Below, piece after piece: positions 24,058-36,205 of a DNA stretch of 64,000 bases (positions are counted from its first letter, which is position 1; every line of letters begins with the position of its first letter). Location of the stretch: NCBI GenBank assembly GCA_025677815.1, contig JAIXMP010000047.1, forward strand, positions 62,001 through 126,000. The letters are read 5' to 3'. The notes below the pieces were generated by a model. It was not told where the DNA came from, searched no databases, and saw only the letters and a list, made by a program, of their open reading frames with translations. Source of the DNA: Phascolomyces articulosus. Its lineage: Eukaryota > Mucoromycota > Mucoromycetes > Mucorales > Lichtheimiaceae. The position numbers were made by a program, and so were the translations under genes.

Positions 24058-24983
24058 TGTATATTAATAAAGGTCAATAAAAAAAGGTGGAAAATAAGCT
24101 TTGAAGGGTTCTTCTTTATACGTTTTACTGGTGCGTTTTGAAAAGAGAAAAAAGAAAAAAAAAAAAGGGTGTTTTTTTTGAAAGGCGTTTATTGCCCCAT
24201 ACTATTAGGTGGTAACATGTAGGCGATTTAATCTCAATATGGAAATCTATTCGGCAAAACTCGACCCGGTTGTCAGATCTTACAAAATCTTACTCAGCAT
24301 ACCCCTTGAATTTATGACTAAGGTCTTTTTAATGGGAAAAGTTCACTGTGTTTCGATTACATATGAATTTGGATAAAACTGCCTAGTTCCCATGATAAAT
24401 TTGTTACTCTTTTTTGTGTGACAAACTTCTACTACTGAAATAAGTATAGTTTTTATAAGAAATTTACGAATATCTCATTATTTGTATGTAAAATATCTAA
24501 AAGGCTAAGTGATGAATCCAAGAAATTATATATTTTTGTGTAGTACTTGGTCTGACTCTTTTTGCATGAATTCGTTGCAAACAGTCATTTCTATATTTGA
24601 TTGGTTTAGACTCTCCCAGCATAGAAATTAGTAACTGCCATGTGTTTCTATCCACCATTACTACCTTGACAATAATAGTATGCTTAACCCACTTGATAAA
24701 CCATTATTAGAAGGAAGTAAATCGTTAAGTTAATAAACAACGAATGTACAGGGTTTTTTTTATTGTAAGGCATTAGTGCATTTTTATAACAAATTCACAG
24801 AACAAAGTAAAAATTTATCTTCTAGTTACTGAAGATTATAGGATTTATTACAATTATTTATAGCGTGTTGTATGTGATTTTAAATAATGATATACATGTT
24901 AGTGGCGATGGTGACTGGTTAAAATAGAGGAGAGAGAGGAAAAATGACGATGTATGTTGAATTTTATAATATTGTAATAATTG
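24058..24983. other. Intergenic, no feature supported
   Basis: 926 bases between the GTP cyclohydrolase II promoter side and the F-box gene 3' end. A/T-rich; no coding segment or repeat I can support. Confidence 0.6.
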
Positions 24984-27214
24984 TTATACCACTACAACTT
25001 TTACTTTTTGATGTGCATATGCAATAGTAGCATCAGTTAAACGAGGACATTTGATTAGTGCCAAATATTGTAATTTTTTGTTATTGTTGGTAAGGCCTGA
25101 TGACAGTTCCGTTTGTAAAAAATTCTTGATACCTATATCAGTAATTTCAGATAAATCTTCTAGATGAATGTTTGTCAAAGCTCGCTGCTGGCTTCTGAGT
25201 GTATTGAGGTGATGATCCTTAATACAATCCATATTAGAAAGTTTGATCTCTGTCAACACGGTATTATGGTCACTTAATTTCTGTAAAAATTCGTCAAATC
25301 CAGCCGTGGTGATACCAGATAAACGTTTTAATGAAATTCGTTCAAGTGTTTTTATGTCGGCGAGAGATACCAAAAGGTGATCATACATATTGTAACAGTT
25401 ATCGAAGCAAACGTTATGTAGTCCAACATGATCACTTTCGTCTTGAACCTCTATAAGCGTGTTGTTGTTTTTGGTATAATGATCAAAAAGCCGCATCAAA
25501 CTTGCGTCATTGGATCCAGCATCAGCGTCTGATAACTCAAAAGTCTCCAGTCGCTCCATTTTGATTAATGTATCAACGATAGCCTGCATATCTGTTGGTT
25601 CTCTAACACTAAAATGTGTTAGTGTCGTAGTTGATGTTGCAGCAATGGATCGTAATATCATTCGTAATATAATCCCATACATCCAACATATAGTCAAGTG
25701 TTTTAAATTAGGTAGTTTTAATCCAGCATACTCAGTATCAAAATCCTCCCATATGGTTGAACAGAATGCAAAATGTGCGGTTTCCAGCGTCGTCATGTTT
25801 TTTTTGTATTAATGGTAAAAATACCATTGCGTCGGTCGTTCCACAAACTCCTTGGTCCATGAAAATTTTTCGTATACCATGTGTATAATTATTTTTCTCC
25901 TCGTCAGGCAGCGCTGTTGTAAGATCCAATTCAGGTATTATAATGTTGTTTGCATTGTTGTAAGCAAAGATCTCCAGATTTTGACATGTTTTGTAAAAAG
26001 CATCCAATACATCTTCAGAACATCCATCAAGAACTAATCGACGTATTCGAGGACAATGCTGAAATAATGGTTCAATATCTTCTCGAGTAATGAATACTGA
26101 TTTTAACTGTAGATCTTGAAGTGTATGTTGAGTTTCCAGGAAGGATAAATCACCAATAACATGGGATATTTCGGATGATGTGGTATAAAATAATCGCGTC
26201 AAATATGGAAACACAAATAGAACATCTGCTAACGAGATAACATCATCACATTCGTTGAAATCAAGCTCAAGTTCTGATAAAGTGGTATGTATTTGCCAAA
26301 ATGCAGTTGTCATGTATACAAGCATGCTTGGGTGGATAGGAGCTATATAAAATAATAATGATTATGTTCAGAAAGTTCAAGTACCTCTCCTCTGTTTACT
26401 CTCCTATATATATATATATTTACTTTTATTATACCAATGCACCCTTTTCTACATTGACTTTTTTTTTACCTGTCAAATAAAGTGACCGAATATTTTTAAA
26501 CCTCCCCTTTCGCATAGTATGCAAACATTTCAACCGAACACGTTGATTTTTTGTATTGATTGTCAAATCTTTTATGTAAGTTGCTATCCTTGGGATGACA
26601 TTGATCAATTGTTCTTCTTCTTGATAATCATCCTCATTCGTCAAGACTTGCCATGATGCTGGCGAACATTCTACGACTCGTTTACACCATGTATTGGATA
26701 CAGTGAAACACGTTAATTTTATCTCCTTTGAAAGCAACTTAACAATGATTTCCAATACTTCGAGAGGTAATTTCGCAATAAAATCGACTCGTTTTTGACT
26801 TTGTTGAATTGCCATATATTTACAATCCAAAAGTCTTGCGTATTCTGGATCTTCTTGTGATGCTCTTTGTAGACCTAGTTCAAACGCGTTGATAGCATGT
26901 ACTTGTTTTCCTTGTATAGCATAAATATCACCAAGACGTCGATAACCAATAGGGGACGTGGGTTTTATTTCAATCATACGGTGGATGTCTTTGGTAGCCA
27001 TAACGAATTTTGCATTTATTGCTAATGAATAAGCCCGGTGATCCAAAACATTGAATAAAAGCGATTGTTCAATATGATCAATCGTACTAGTTGCTAAGTC
27101 TATCGCGCGATCGAAATCGTGTGTATCGATTGCCTTGCTCACTTTAAAAAAAGAACTCTTTGCAGGGTTCACATTGAGTGTGTAAAGTGGAAATGTCAAC
27201 GCGTTTTTTGTCAT
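24984..27214 (-). CDS. TPR/F-box/LRR protein (Dia2/Pof3-like) with a one-base A-run frameshift
   Basis: Likely substrate receptor of an SCF ubiquitin ligase. Exons 27214-26470 and 26342-24984. N-terminal TPR-like helices occupy about residues 30-135 (AIDLATSTIDH, GYRRLGDIYAIQGK). The F-box starts at AKLPLEVLEIIVKLLS (about 147-190) with an SNTWCKRVV motif, followed by many leucine-rich repeats (LRRLVLDGC-like, LPNLKHLTI). The order TPR, F-box, LRR is that of Dia2/Pof3. The frame breaks at an A8 run (minus strand; T8 at 25798-25805): upstream it reads FLPLIQKK, downstream MTTLETAHF. One fewer A would join both into one LRR array. This could be a recent pseudogene, an allele or a sequencing error in a homopolymer. 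Function is inference from domain order. Confidence 0.75.
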
Positions 27215-27410
27215 TTGAGTGTGTGAAAGTTTGTGTCAAACGAAAGTTGGAAGTAACAAGCCTTTTTTTGATAGGCATTAACAACAAAGCTTGTTTCCGA
27301 GACATCCGAGTATGGTTACACTAACTTTTGATTACTTTTTATTTTTTTTAGTTCTGGCAAAAGAAAATATGCTACACTTATACAAGTAGATGGGATGTAT
27401 GTGTATATAA

Positions 27411-29187
27411 TTAATGATTAACCATTGTATCTATTTGCTGTTCTTTCTCAATACGCTGTTTGATTCCACGCACTTCTTTAGACCAATCCAACATCCATAA
27501 GCCGAGAAAGAGTGCGATAGGAAACGAGAACTCGGCAACCACCAATCCAGTCCAAAGACCAAAAACAGCCCATTTCATTGTAAATGCAAAAAAGTAGCAA
27601 GCAGGGACACCAACAATGAAATAAGCAACAAACGTCATTATTAATGACAAACGTTGTTGACCAAGACCATCACAGATACCTAATCCTAGATTACTTGTTG
27701 GTAACACGAAGAGTTGCAAGGCAACCATTGGAATCACCTCCGAGACAACCCGAGCAACTTCATCATCATTTGTATAAAGATAAGGATAATCCCAGCGATA
27801 TATCATCAAGACCGTAGCAGAAGCTGTGCCAATAGCAAAGGCAATAAGAGCGCCAATAAGAATAGCCCGTCGTGCATCCCCCAAGGATCCTTGTCCCATT
27901 AGATTTCCAATACGTGTCGCTGTAGCATGTTTCACTCCATGACCAAATGCTTGGAAGGCAAGACTGCTTCGTAATAAAATAAAATGAGCAGAAAGATAGT
28001 AACTTGCCCCAAAACGTGATGTCGCAAATGTACATAACTGAGGGATACCCGAGTGAAGGAGATGGAGACAGATGCTTGGTAACATGAGTCGAATAATGGG
28101 TCCCCATCCTCGGATAGCATTGCGAAAATCCCAACCGCTCCACCCTTGATATCCAGTAACAAAAACTATGTAGCCAATAATGATTAACATGGTAGTTATG
28201 TAGGATGCACCATCAGCTAATGCAGCACCAGCAGCGCCAAGCTCAAAAGGCTTGCCAGCTACTAAAATATAATTAGCAGCTACAGTTACTGGCAAAGAGA
28301 GTAGTGCACCATAAGCACCTATGCGCATGATCCCTTGTGCTTGTAGATAGGAAGCAGCCATATGAAATACAGCATATGCAATAGCACCAGGAAGGAAAAA
28401 TAACAAATAGATCCCTAGTAAAATAAGTAATTTTTATTATTAGTATATAATAATATATATTATTATTCTACTATATTATATATTAGATGTTTCTCTATTA
28501 CAAAAATAAAAACACATACCAGCATAGCGTATAACATCCTCATTTGTATTACCGTCATATTGCAATAACTTTAAACATATACCCCAACATATAACAATTG
28601 GGATTGTAATTGCAGTATAAACCATAATACTTCGTTGAAGATATAGTCCTACGATTGTTTTGTCTTTAGCACCGGTCCATGACTGTCCACAAAGGGTATC
28701 CAAGGCTGAAATAAGTCCAAGTACAAGGCTTAAAGTTGTACATGATTCAAACATTTGAGCGAGAGACATACCAGCAAGTTCTTGCGATCCCTTTGATATT
28801 AATAATAACACATTATTATTTTGTTAGTTGTCATTATATTTTTGCCATTAACCGCTTATTATATTCTCTTGTAGCCACTATATGCATTACCAAATGTCCT
28901 ACGGCAGAAACAGTAACTAAACGTGCAAGTTGACCAATAAATTTACAACTGACTAATGCCACAATACTCGAAAATAGCCATTGAAAATGAGACCAATATG
29001 ATTCGGGATTTTGTTTTCGTTTAGTACAAAAATCTTCATTTAATAAACCAGTTGTCTCGTCATCGTCTTCACGATGATAAATATAACTATTGTCATTCTT
29101 CCTGTTATCCTTTACGGTGTAATTTAAAAAAGTAGAATATATATTCGTTATGCCTTTGTCTGGTATATCATGTTTGGATTGAGTCAT
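27411..29187 (-). CDS. MATE-family multidrug/organic cation antiporter
   Basis: Membrane transporter exporting organic cations or toxins in exchange for H+ or Na+. Exons 29187-28891, 28790-28520 and 28414-27411, phase-consistent, 523 residues. A charged cytoplasmic N terminus of about 65 residues with an EDDDETTGLL segment precedes twelve predicted helices. Diagnostic segments: VSAVGHLGSQELAGMSLAQMF in helix 2, DTLCGQSWTGAKD after helix 2, LPGAIAYAVFHMAASYLQAQ in helix 4/5, FGASYYLSAHFILLRSS, and QRLSLIMTFVAYFIVGVP. The C terminus has a charged tail KQRIEKEQQ. Length and organisation match fungal/plant MATE proteins. Confidence 0.93.
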
Positions 29188-32100
29188 AATAATAGTGACA
29201 ATAGATATATATAAAAATTACTAATAATGATAGTGTATAGTGATAGTATAAAAGAAGAAGAAGGAAGAAAGAAAAAAAATTATGCGGGAGCGAGATGCTG
29301 AATTTCTATGTGCAACGATGATGATCTACCAAAAAAAAAATTAAGATTTTCAGGGGTGCTCTATTCAGTCATGCGGCGATCCAGTGACAGACGAAAATGA
29401 GAGACACTATCATCCTACAGATTTTCTTGAACAGTTGTGAACTTTTATATAAATGTATTACTAGTTATCGTTTTATTATTGTTACATATGTTAAGTTGAG
29501 GAAGAGAGGGAAAAAAAAAGATGGTGTACATAGAGACGCATATTTAGTTTTCTTGAATTGCATTTTTTATATTTCCCTTTGTTAATGCAGCATCCTCCCT
29601 TTTTCCCCCAAGTCCGTTATTAAAAATATGGTGCCTGATGCCAATTGGGAATTATATAAATAGATAAAAAGTACTGAGATATATATCAAAAGATAGTTTT
29701 TTTTTATTTGCCTGTTTATTTGTTATTAGTAATAATTTACACAATAGAAAAGGTTCAGAATCTGCAAATCTCAAATCCTAATATATCCTTTTTGTTGTGT
29801 TTACATGACAATAATAACTCTATTTATGTATGCATGTAAAAGCAATTATGTTTTCTTGTGAACAAGTATATTTTTACGATAAATATATAGACGAAATTAT
29901 TCATATGTACCCCGATGGTGCATATCAAGAAAAAATTGTTACTATCGGAACATCCTGCTAAGAAAGGAATAATTAGATGATGGAAACGTAAACTTTCAAA
30001 TTATCATATACACGTATGGTAATATATTATACGCCAAAATCACCTAGCAAAACTATTAATAAAAATAATATATAATTATAATATGCATCATCATCATCAT
30101 CACCATCATCAATCAAGGTCAAAAAAGGAGAATACAGACACTGTTTCTCCTCTCCGTTTTTTTCTTATTGATCAGTCACATTTACCGGATATGGAAAATG
30201 ATGTCGAGTATCATTATCATATCGTCAAGAAGATTAAGGGTCTTTTTTATGGATACCATCATCTACGTTTCCCACAATATATAGTCAGTTTATTGTAAAT
30301 GATTAGATTTGATAAAATTCTTGTCATTTATTAAGGGTTAATTTGATGTAGTAGGACGTTTTTTTTCATCAATTTATTTCCTTCTTAACAGATCTTCCAG
30401 CTATGCATGATCCTGCTGTATACTCTATACAATTTGTTGTCTTTTTAATGAAGAAATAAATAAAAGTACACAGTAGATTATTCTTAGGTGGATACAGAAA
30501 TATAAAGATATTATATATAAGGCTTACATTATGCAGCTAACTTTTTTTATTATGCATCCATTTTTGTTGCTGCATTATATATATATTGCACTTTCTCGTT
30601 GGTATAGGATATATATTAGTATAATATATAGGGAGCATATAATGTATAAGTGTTGTTCTTTCTACTTCTCGATAAGTATTATTATAACCACTAAAAAACT
30701 TATAATAATGATGCTCAAAAAATGGGCCAGGCTTTTCTCATCCTGAAATGCATACCCCAACCTCTCTTATTTCTCTCATTTGAAAGTTCTTTTGTTGTAA
30801 CTACAATCCCAAAAACTTTTAGGAATCGCTATTATTGATAAATAAATACTATCTAATAGGAATTGTACTATATAGAAGCAATAATATATGAAAGGTCAGA
30901 AGTATTATTATACATATATAGACGTTGAAATGATACGAAATGCTTGTTAATGCTATGGCATTACATTTTGAAGCTGCTTTTGTTACTACCTCCAATATAA
31001 AGTCTCTTAAAGAGCTCAAGGTGATTTACAAATAATTAACTTTTCATAATCTAGTGATAAATGATGCTTATATGGCATCAAATCATTCGATTATCAACAA
31101 TTAATGGCTCTAAATTTAGTTTTGTAGTTAAATTCATGTATTGGAGTTAGTGCTAGGTATTTTTTTATAATTGAGCGACTGGAAAAACTGCAACAAGAAT
31201 AGACTTATTATAGATTAAAGTTACTAATATATAGTTGACGTAGTTTCACAAATAAAGCAAAAATAGGTGATATGGTAATTTTTTGATTCTATAGAGCCGA
31301 CTTTATATTGTCTTATTTCCAATAAATAGGCGATTATGGGAAATGATGATTATTTCTGACAAAAATAATAATACATCAACAGCTTTCTTAGTATCAGTTG
31401 TAAGAAAGCTCCTTATAAAACGTTTTTATTTTACATGTAATTCTTATAAAGAATATATCACCAAAAATTAGCAATGACGTTAATAATCTTCATGTGTTAT
31501 TATATGGCTGAAAGAATGGAAAAATGCTGCATAAAAAAAGAACATGAGAATGGGTGTGTATGTACATGTAACCATTGTTTTGTACTATTTGAGTGGCGTA
31601 AAGCTTTATTTTCAAGTGTCAAAGCATTTCTTTTTCTTTCTTTTGTTTGACAAAAAATATATCACAATAATATGGTTGTGCAAGTCTTTTGAATAGACCA
31701 ATATTTTTTTTACTTGGGATGTCAATCTATCAATTTTTCATTCAGCAATTCAATTCATGTAGTGTAAACATCTTTATAATAAAAGTTATTGAAATAAGAG
31801 ACAATAGTTATAAAACCATCATATATGCTGTATAGATTGAGATATAATATCATATAATAATCGGAGAATTCGTTAGACTAGAGAGAATGAAAGTAAAATA
31901 AATCCTTCTTCAAAACTGAACATAGCTGCTGAGAATATTTATGAGTTGTTAAAGCGGCCTGTGGTGTTTTTTTTTCGTCGTCCCTTTTTCTTTTTCTTTT
32001 GTTTTCAATTTATAATTATGAATAACTAATTGCCTTCTACCTCTAACAGCAATGTTCGTTTTGCGCACGAAAGCAGCACTTTCAACGAATGGAGCCGCTA

Positions 32101-33710
32101 TAAATGTACCGATTTTCGCCAAGTAAAGCCGGTCACCCGTTTTCATAGTGGTAACATGCTACCCTACTTTACTTGCACCAGTTGTAGAGAAAATGTAACA
32201 CCACGCGAGCGAATTGCTTTCGACGAAATGCTGTTCTTGGACATGTTGGATATGTATATCCCAACCGTGCAGACAATGATGAATAAACGATTATACGTTA
32301 ATAAATAGCAGTAATAAAGTTTTAAGAACGTGCTATAACTGATAAATGTCCATTTTTGTTACTATTATATTGTGTTGTTTGTGGTGCTTATAGAATAGTG
32401 ATTTCTTTGGTTATGTTTGTATCAAAACATACATGGAGAGCATGTATGCAAGGAATATTTTTGACCTTATTCACCAACGCGTTGTGGTGGTTATGTGTAT
32501 GTCCTTAAGAATGAGGGCCAACCGACTTTGTCCTCGGATGGGGGCTATTTACTATCATCCTCTCAACCGGGTTGATGAAGAAATAAATAACTATATTACC
32601 CAGCATGCAAATTAGATGAATTCAAGAGAAATGTATCAATCAGCTATGCATCATTTTCCAAATTCATCTATTACTGCCATACAAACTTATTATTGGTGGA
32701 GTATTGGGAATTTATATGTATTATTTGTTAAGCTATATAAAAATAAAGAGAACCTTTCACTACACTAATGACGAATCACTTTCCTTTCTGTTTGTCTTTT
32801 TTTTTAACTTTTTGTATTTATTAGGTCTATTCAACTTGGTGATGGTATTACTTTGAGGTCTGTTTAATATAACGTTTCCCACTTTTCTCCAAAAAAAAAT
32901 GGCGGGAAAGTGATTTTTCTGGCTATAATAATCATCATTGGAATAATCAGCAATATCGATGGTTTCTGAAAATCTAGCACTAAAGATCAAAATAATATAT
33001 AAAGAATAAAAAAAAAACAAAACAAGAAAATAAAATAAAAAGCAAAAAGATAAAAAGTGAGCGTTCACCTCATCAACTTAAATTCGTCAAATGTCAAGTG
33101 GTGAGTGCTTTTTTTTTTCAGTGTACAAAATCTCTCTAATTTTTTCTACTTTATTGTTACGGGAAACTTCTATCGAGTTTGACGCTTGTCTTTCTTCCAA
33201 CTTTTGTTGTTGTTTGTATATCTTTTTCAATATTATTTGTAATCCCTTTGTAAACATTTTTCAGTCGCTGAGATAAAGTTCCATCCATTGACATAATTTA
33301 GAACAAGAACCGTTAGATATTATGATGTACCAAAAACAATTGTTTACAGGTTTGTACTACTTGATCATGCGTGGTTATTTTCATTTTGTAAATATGACAC
33401 CAGATCCGGAAATATATAGAGCATACTAGATTTTAAGACTGCTTTTGCACATTGATTTTACACATTTACTTGTATTTTGTATTATAAATTAAAAAAGTAT
33501 ACGGAAAATCAGCAGACTTAAAAATCTGTAAACAGCTGATCCCGTTTTTTTGGGCGTAATGTAATTCAAAGTGAAATCGTAGTAAGTAAAAGAGATTTAG
33601 AATTCAAATCTATCCCAGACTTAGTCAATAAATTTATATTATTCTTCATCTACTACATATTCGCCTTTCTTTATCTTTTTGTTACTTTGTTTTTAAAAAT
33701 AATACGTAGT
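29188..33710. other. Long A/T-rich intergenic region
   Basis: 4.5 kb. A His-run ORF at 30083-30298 follows a (CAT)n stretch and is not convincing. Coding-like plus-strand remnants lie at 32000-32615 (separate entry). The rest shows no supported gene, repeat or RNA. Confidence 0.5.
32000..32615 (+). pseudogene. Possible remnant of an unrecognised gene
   Basis: Two plus-strand segments have less A/T-biased, protein-like composition than the surroundings. At about 32025-32308 one frame contains FTCTSCRENVTPRERIAFDE and ends YVNK. At 32433-32615 another contains LCPRMGAIYYHPLNRVDEEI. There is no convincing shared gene model, and the two are separated by stops. A CxxC near FTCTSC might bind zinc. 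Family unknown. Confidence 0.25.
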
Positions 33711-36205
33711 ATGAATACCAGCAATAATGAAAATAGTTCTACTACAGGCTTTCATCAACAATCCACTGACAAAAAAAATGATACAGTAGCTATTAAAGAT
33801 GACAATAATAATACAACAGTGTGGGATGATAAAGAAGCTTCTTTGGAAAACAGCCATGAAAATAAAATGCTGACTCGGTACGTAAAAGTTATTCTTTCTA
33901 CGATTAAACACTATTATCATTGTACAAAGATGGAATAGCTAACAGATCCAGGTTATATATATAAGAAAATTAGATATTCGAATAATGGTGCTTTTGTGTG
34001 TTTGGGAATTTTGCAGTCGTTTTGATGGGTAAATAGACCTTAATTTTTATCTTTTTTCCTTTCTACTATGGTCACGTAAATATTGAACAACTTCTTTTAA
34101 AAACTGTTTATACGAAATAGCGGAAGTATTCTCCCAAGTACCAAAATAGCAGGAATTATGGTGGATCTTAATCTAACAGAAGAACAATATCGCTGGTGTT
34201 TGACGGCACCCTACATTATTGTTGTGGTGATAAGCATACCCGTTAATATACTTCTTCGAAAGTCTCGTCCATCCTTACTTGTAGGATTTTTGGCATTGTA
34301 AGTGATCTCACGTTCGTAGATGACAAACATATTTATATGTAAAAGAAAAAACGCCCAACAGAATTAAACTAAATATAGCACGTTTTCAAATCAGGATATG
34401 GGGTGGCGTATCAATGGGAAATGCAGGTGTTACGAATTTCACAGGCTTGCTGTTATGCCAAATAATTTCTGGTGTTGCAGGCACAGGTTAGTAATAAATA
34501 AATATACTTCTATTTTGCCCATCTTTGTTTTTCTTCTTTCTTGCTGATTATATATTTATAATATTAATAGTGAATGATGCCATACTTTTGTAAGGTGATA
34601 TAATTATAACATCCTGTATAATTATTGAATAATTAAATTATAAATAATTTTTCATACACTTTTATTATACATTATTTATTATTTTAGGTATATTGTATCT
34701 CTTTGGTATCGACGGTACGAAACAGCTCAACGTCTTAGTTGGTCAGATTTTGCAGGTAATATCGCAGTAGCTTTCCGAGGTCTTATTGCATATGGTGCAA
34801 GTCAGATTCCAGCGTCAACTTTAAATTCATGGCAATGGTTTGTCTTTATTCTTCTTTTCGATAATTTCATATAATATTATAAGAAAAAACAGTGGTGTTT
34901 TTTGAGTAATGAAACTGATTAGTGTTCTGTTTGCATTTTATTGATAATATATTATTTATGTAAATATATAGGCTGTTTATTATTTTTGGCATACCCAGTG
35001 TCATTGGTGGATTCTTGTGTTTATTCTTCTTACCTGAGAGTCCTGAAACTGCAGAATTTTTAAATGATAATGAAAGAAAATTAGCAACCACTCGATTATA
35101 TGCAGGTACATAAAACATTACTTTGTCTATTATATTTTGTATATAAGAAAATAAGAAATTACATGACATTACAATAAGATTGACGGCAGTATGTATAATA
35201 AGAAAAAAGAATGCATGTAGTAATCTCTATATTTAATATATAGAACGAGCTTATTCAGATGCTGTTAATTCATGGTCATGGGCACAAGTTATTAGTGTTT
35301 TGAAGGATTGGAAGCTTTATTGGTATTCAATTATATTTATGCTGGGTGCTGTTGCTTCTAGTGGTGGTAAACTTAATCTTCCTTCCATTATAGATGGTAT
35401 GGGAGATTGGAGTAAATCTGCTTCTCTGGCATTAACGACACCGCCCCAGATAGTGGGATGTATTGCCATTTATTTTTCCGGATGGTTATCAGGTAAAAAA
35501 AAAAAAAAGAGTATATTAAATATCATTCATGAATTATCTGGACCACAATGAAAAGGTGACTTTAGTAAATGATCAACTATATATATTCACGTATTACCAA
35601 TAATATCATTTATAGATAAATTAGGACAACGAGCCTATATATTTATTGGAGCTCATTTAGTTATGGCTTTTGGATTGTTTCTTATTATATTTATACCTGA
35701 TGAACAAATAGGTGTACGCTATTTTGCTGTTTGTTGTTTGATTTCTGGTTGGGTTGGTGTATATCCATTTATATAGTTTTTTCTACTTGTACGAGCAAGA
35801 TTGGATCTTATTAACATATCATCCTATTATTATTATATCTAATTATAATAGAAAGCATTCCAACCTGTTAGAAGCTCATGGGGCGTAGACAATTTTTCAG
35901 GATTGACACGACGTGCTGTTGCAACTGCCGTATTTTTCATTTTTGAATCCAGTGGAAATGCTATTGGTGGACAAGCTTATTTTGATGGACCACGTTATAC
36001 AATGGGTCATACCATTGCATTATCTGCTGTGGGTTTAAATATAATTTTGGCAATAGGGCTTCGATTGATATTAAAACGTATAAATAATCAACGGGAAAAG
36101 GTCCATATAGAACAAGATCAACATACAAGAGATCAAGTTTTTGCCCGGTATGGTGGTGATGAAATTATTGGTGATAGACATCCTGATTATCGATATACTT
36201 TGTAA
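33711..36205 (+). CDS. MFS transporter, anion:cation symporter (allantoate/nicotinate permease-like), copy 1
   Basis: Plasma-membrane carrier of the Dal5/Tna1-like MFS group, probably importing an organic anion. Ten exons: 33711-33877, 33966-34028, 34121-34297, 34395-34486, 34571-34589, 34688-34837, 34972-35105, 35244-35492, 35616-35756 and 35856-36205, total 513 residues. Exon 2 supplies TM1 (RKLDIRIMVLLCVWEFCSRFDG). Later LVGFLAL, then the motif segment YIVSLWYRRYETAQR between TM4 and TM5, typical of this group, DNFSGLTRRAVATAV in TM10, and the C-terminal HPDYRY. Exon 5 is only 19 nt (VNDAIL). A paralog with the same exon plan lies at 49777-52566 on the other strand. Substrate unknown. Confidence 0.88.

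Noticed and set aside
30083..30298. ORF beginning with eight histidines
   Set aside because: The His run is a (CAT)n stretch and the remainder is A/T-rich with no recognisable similarity.
34017..34028. 12-nt microexon in the first MFS gene
   Set aside because: Comparison with the paralog shows the true exon is 63 nt (33966-34028) and supplies TM1; the internal CAG acceptor would delete a transmembrane helix.
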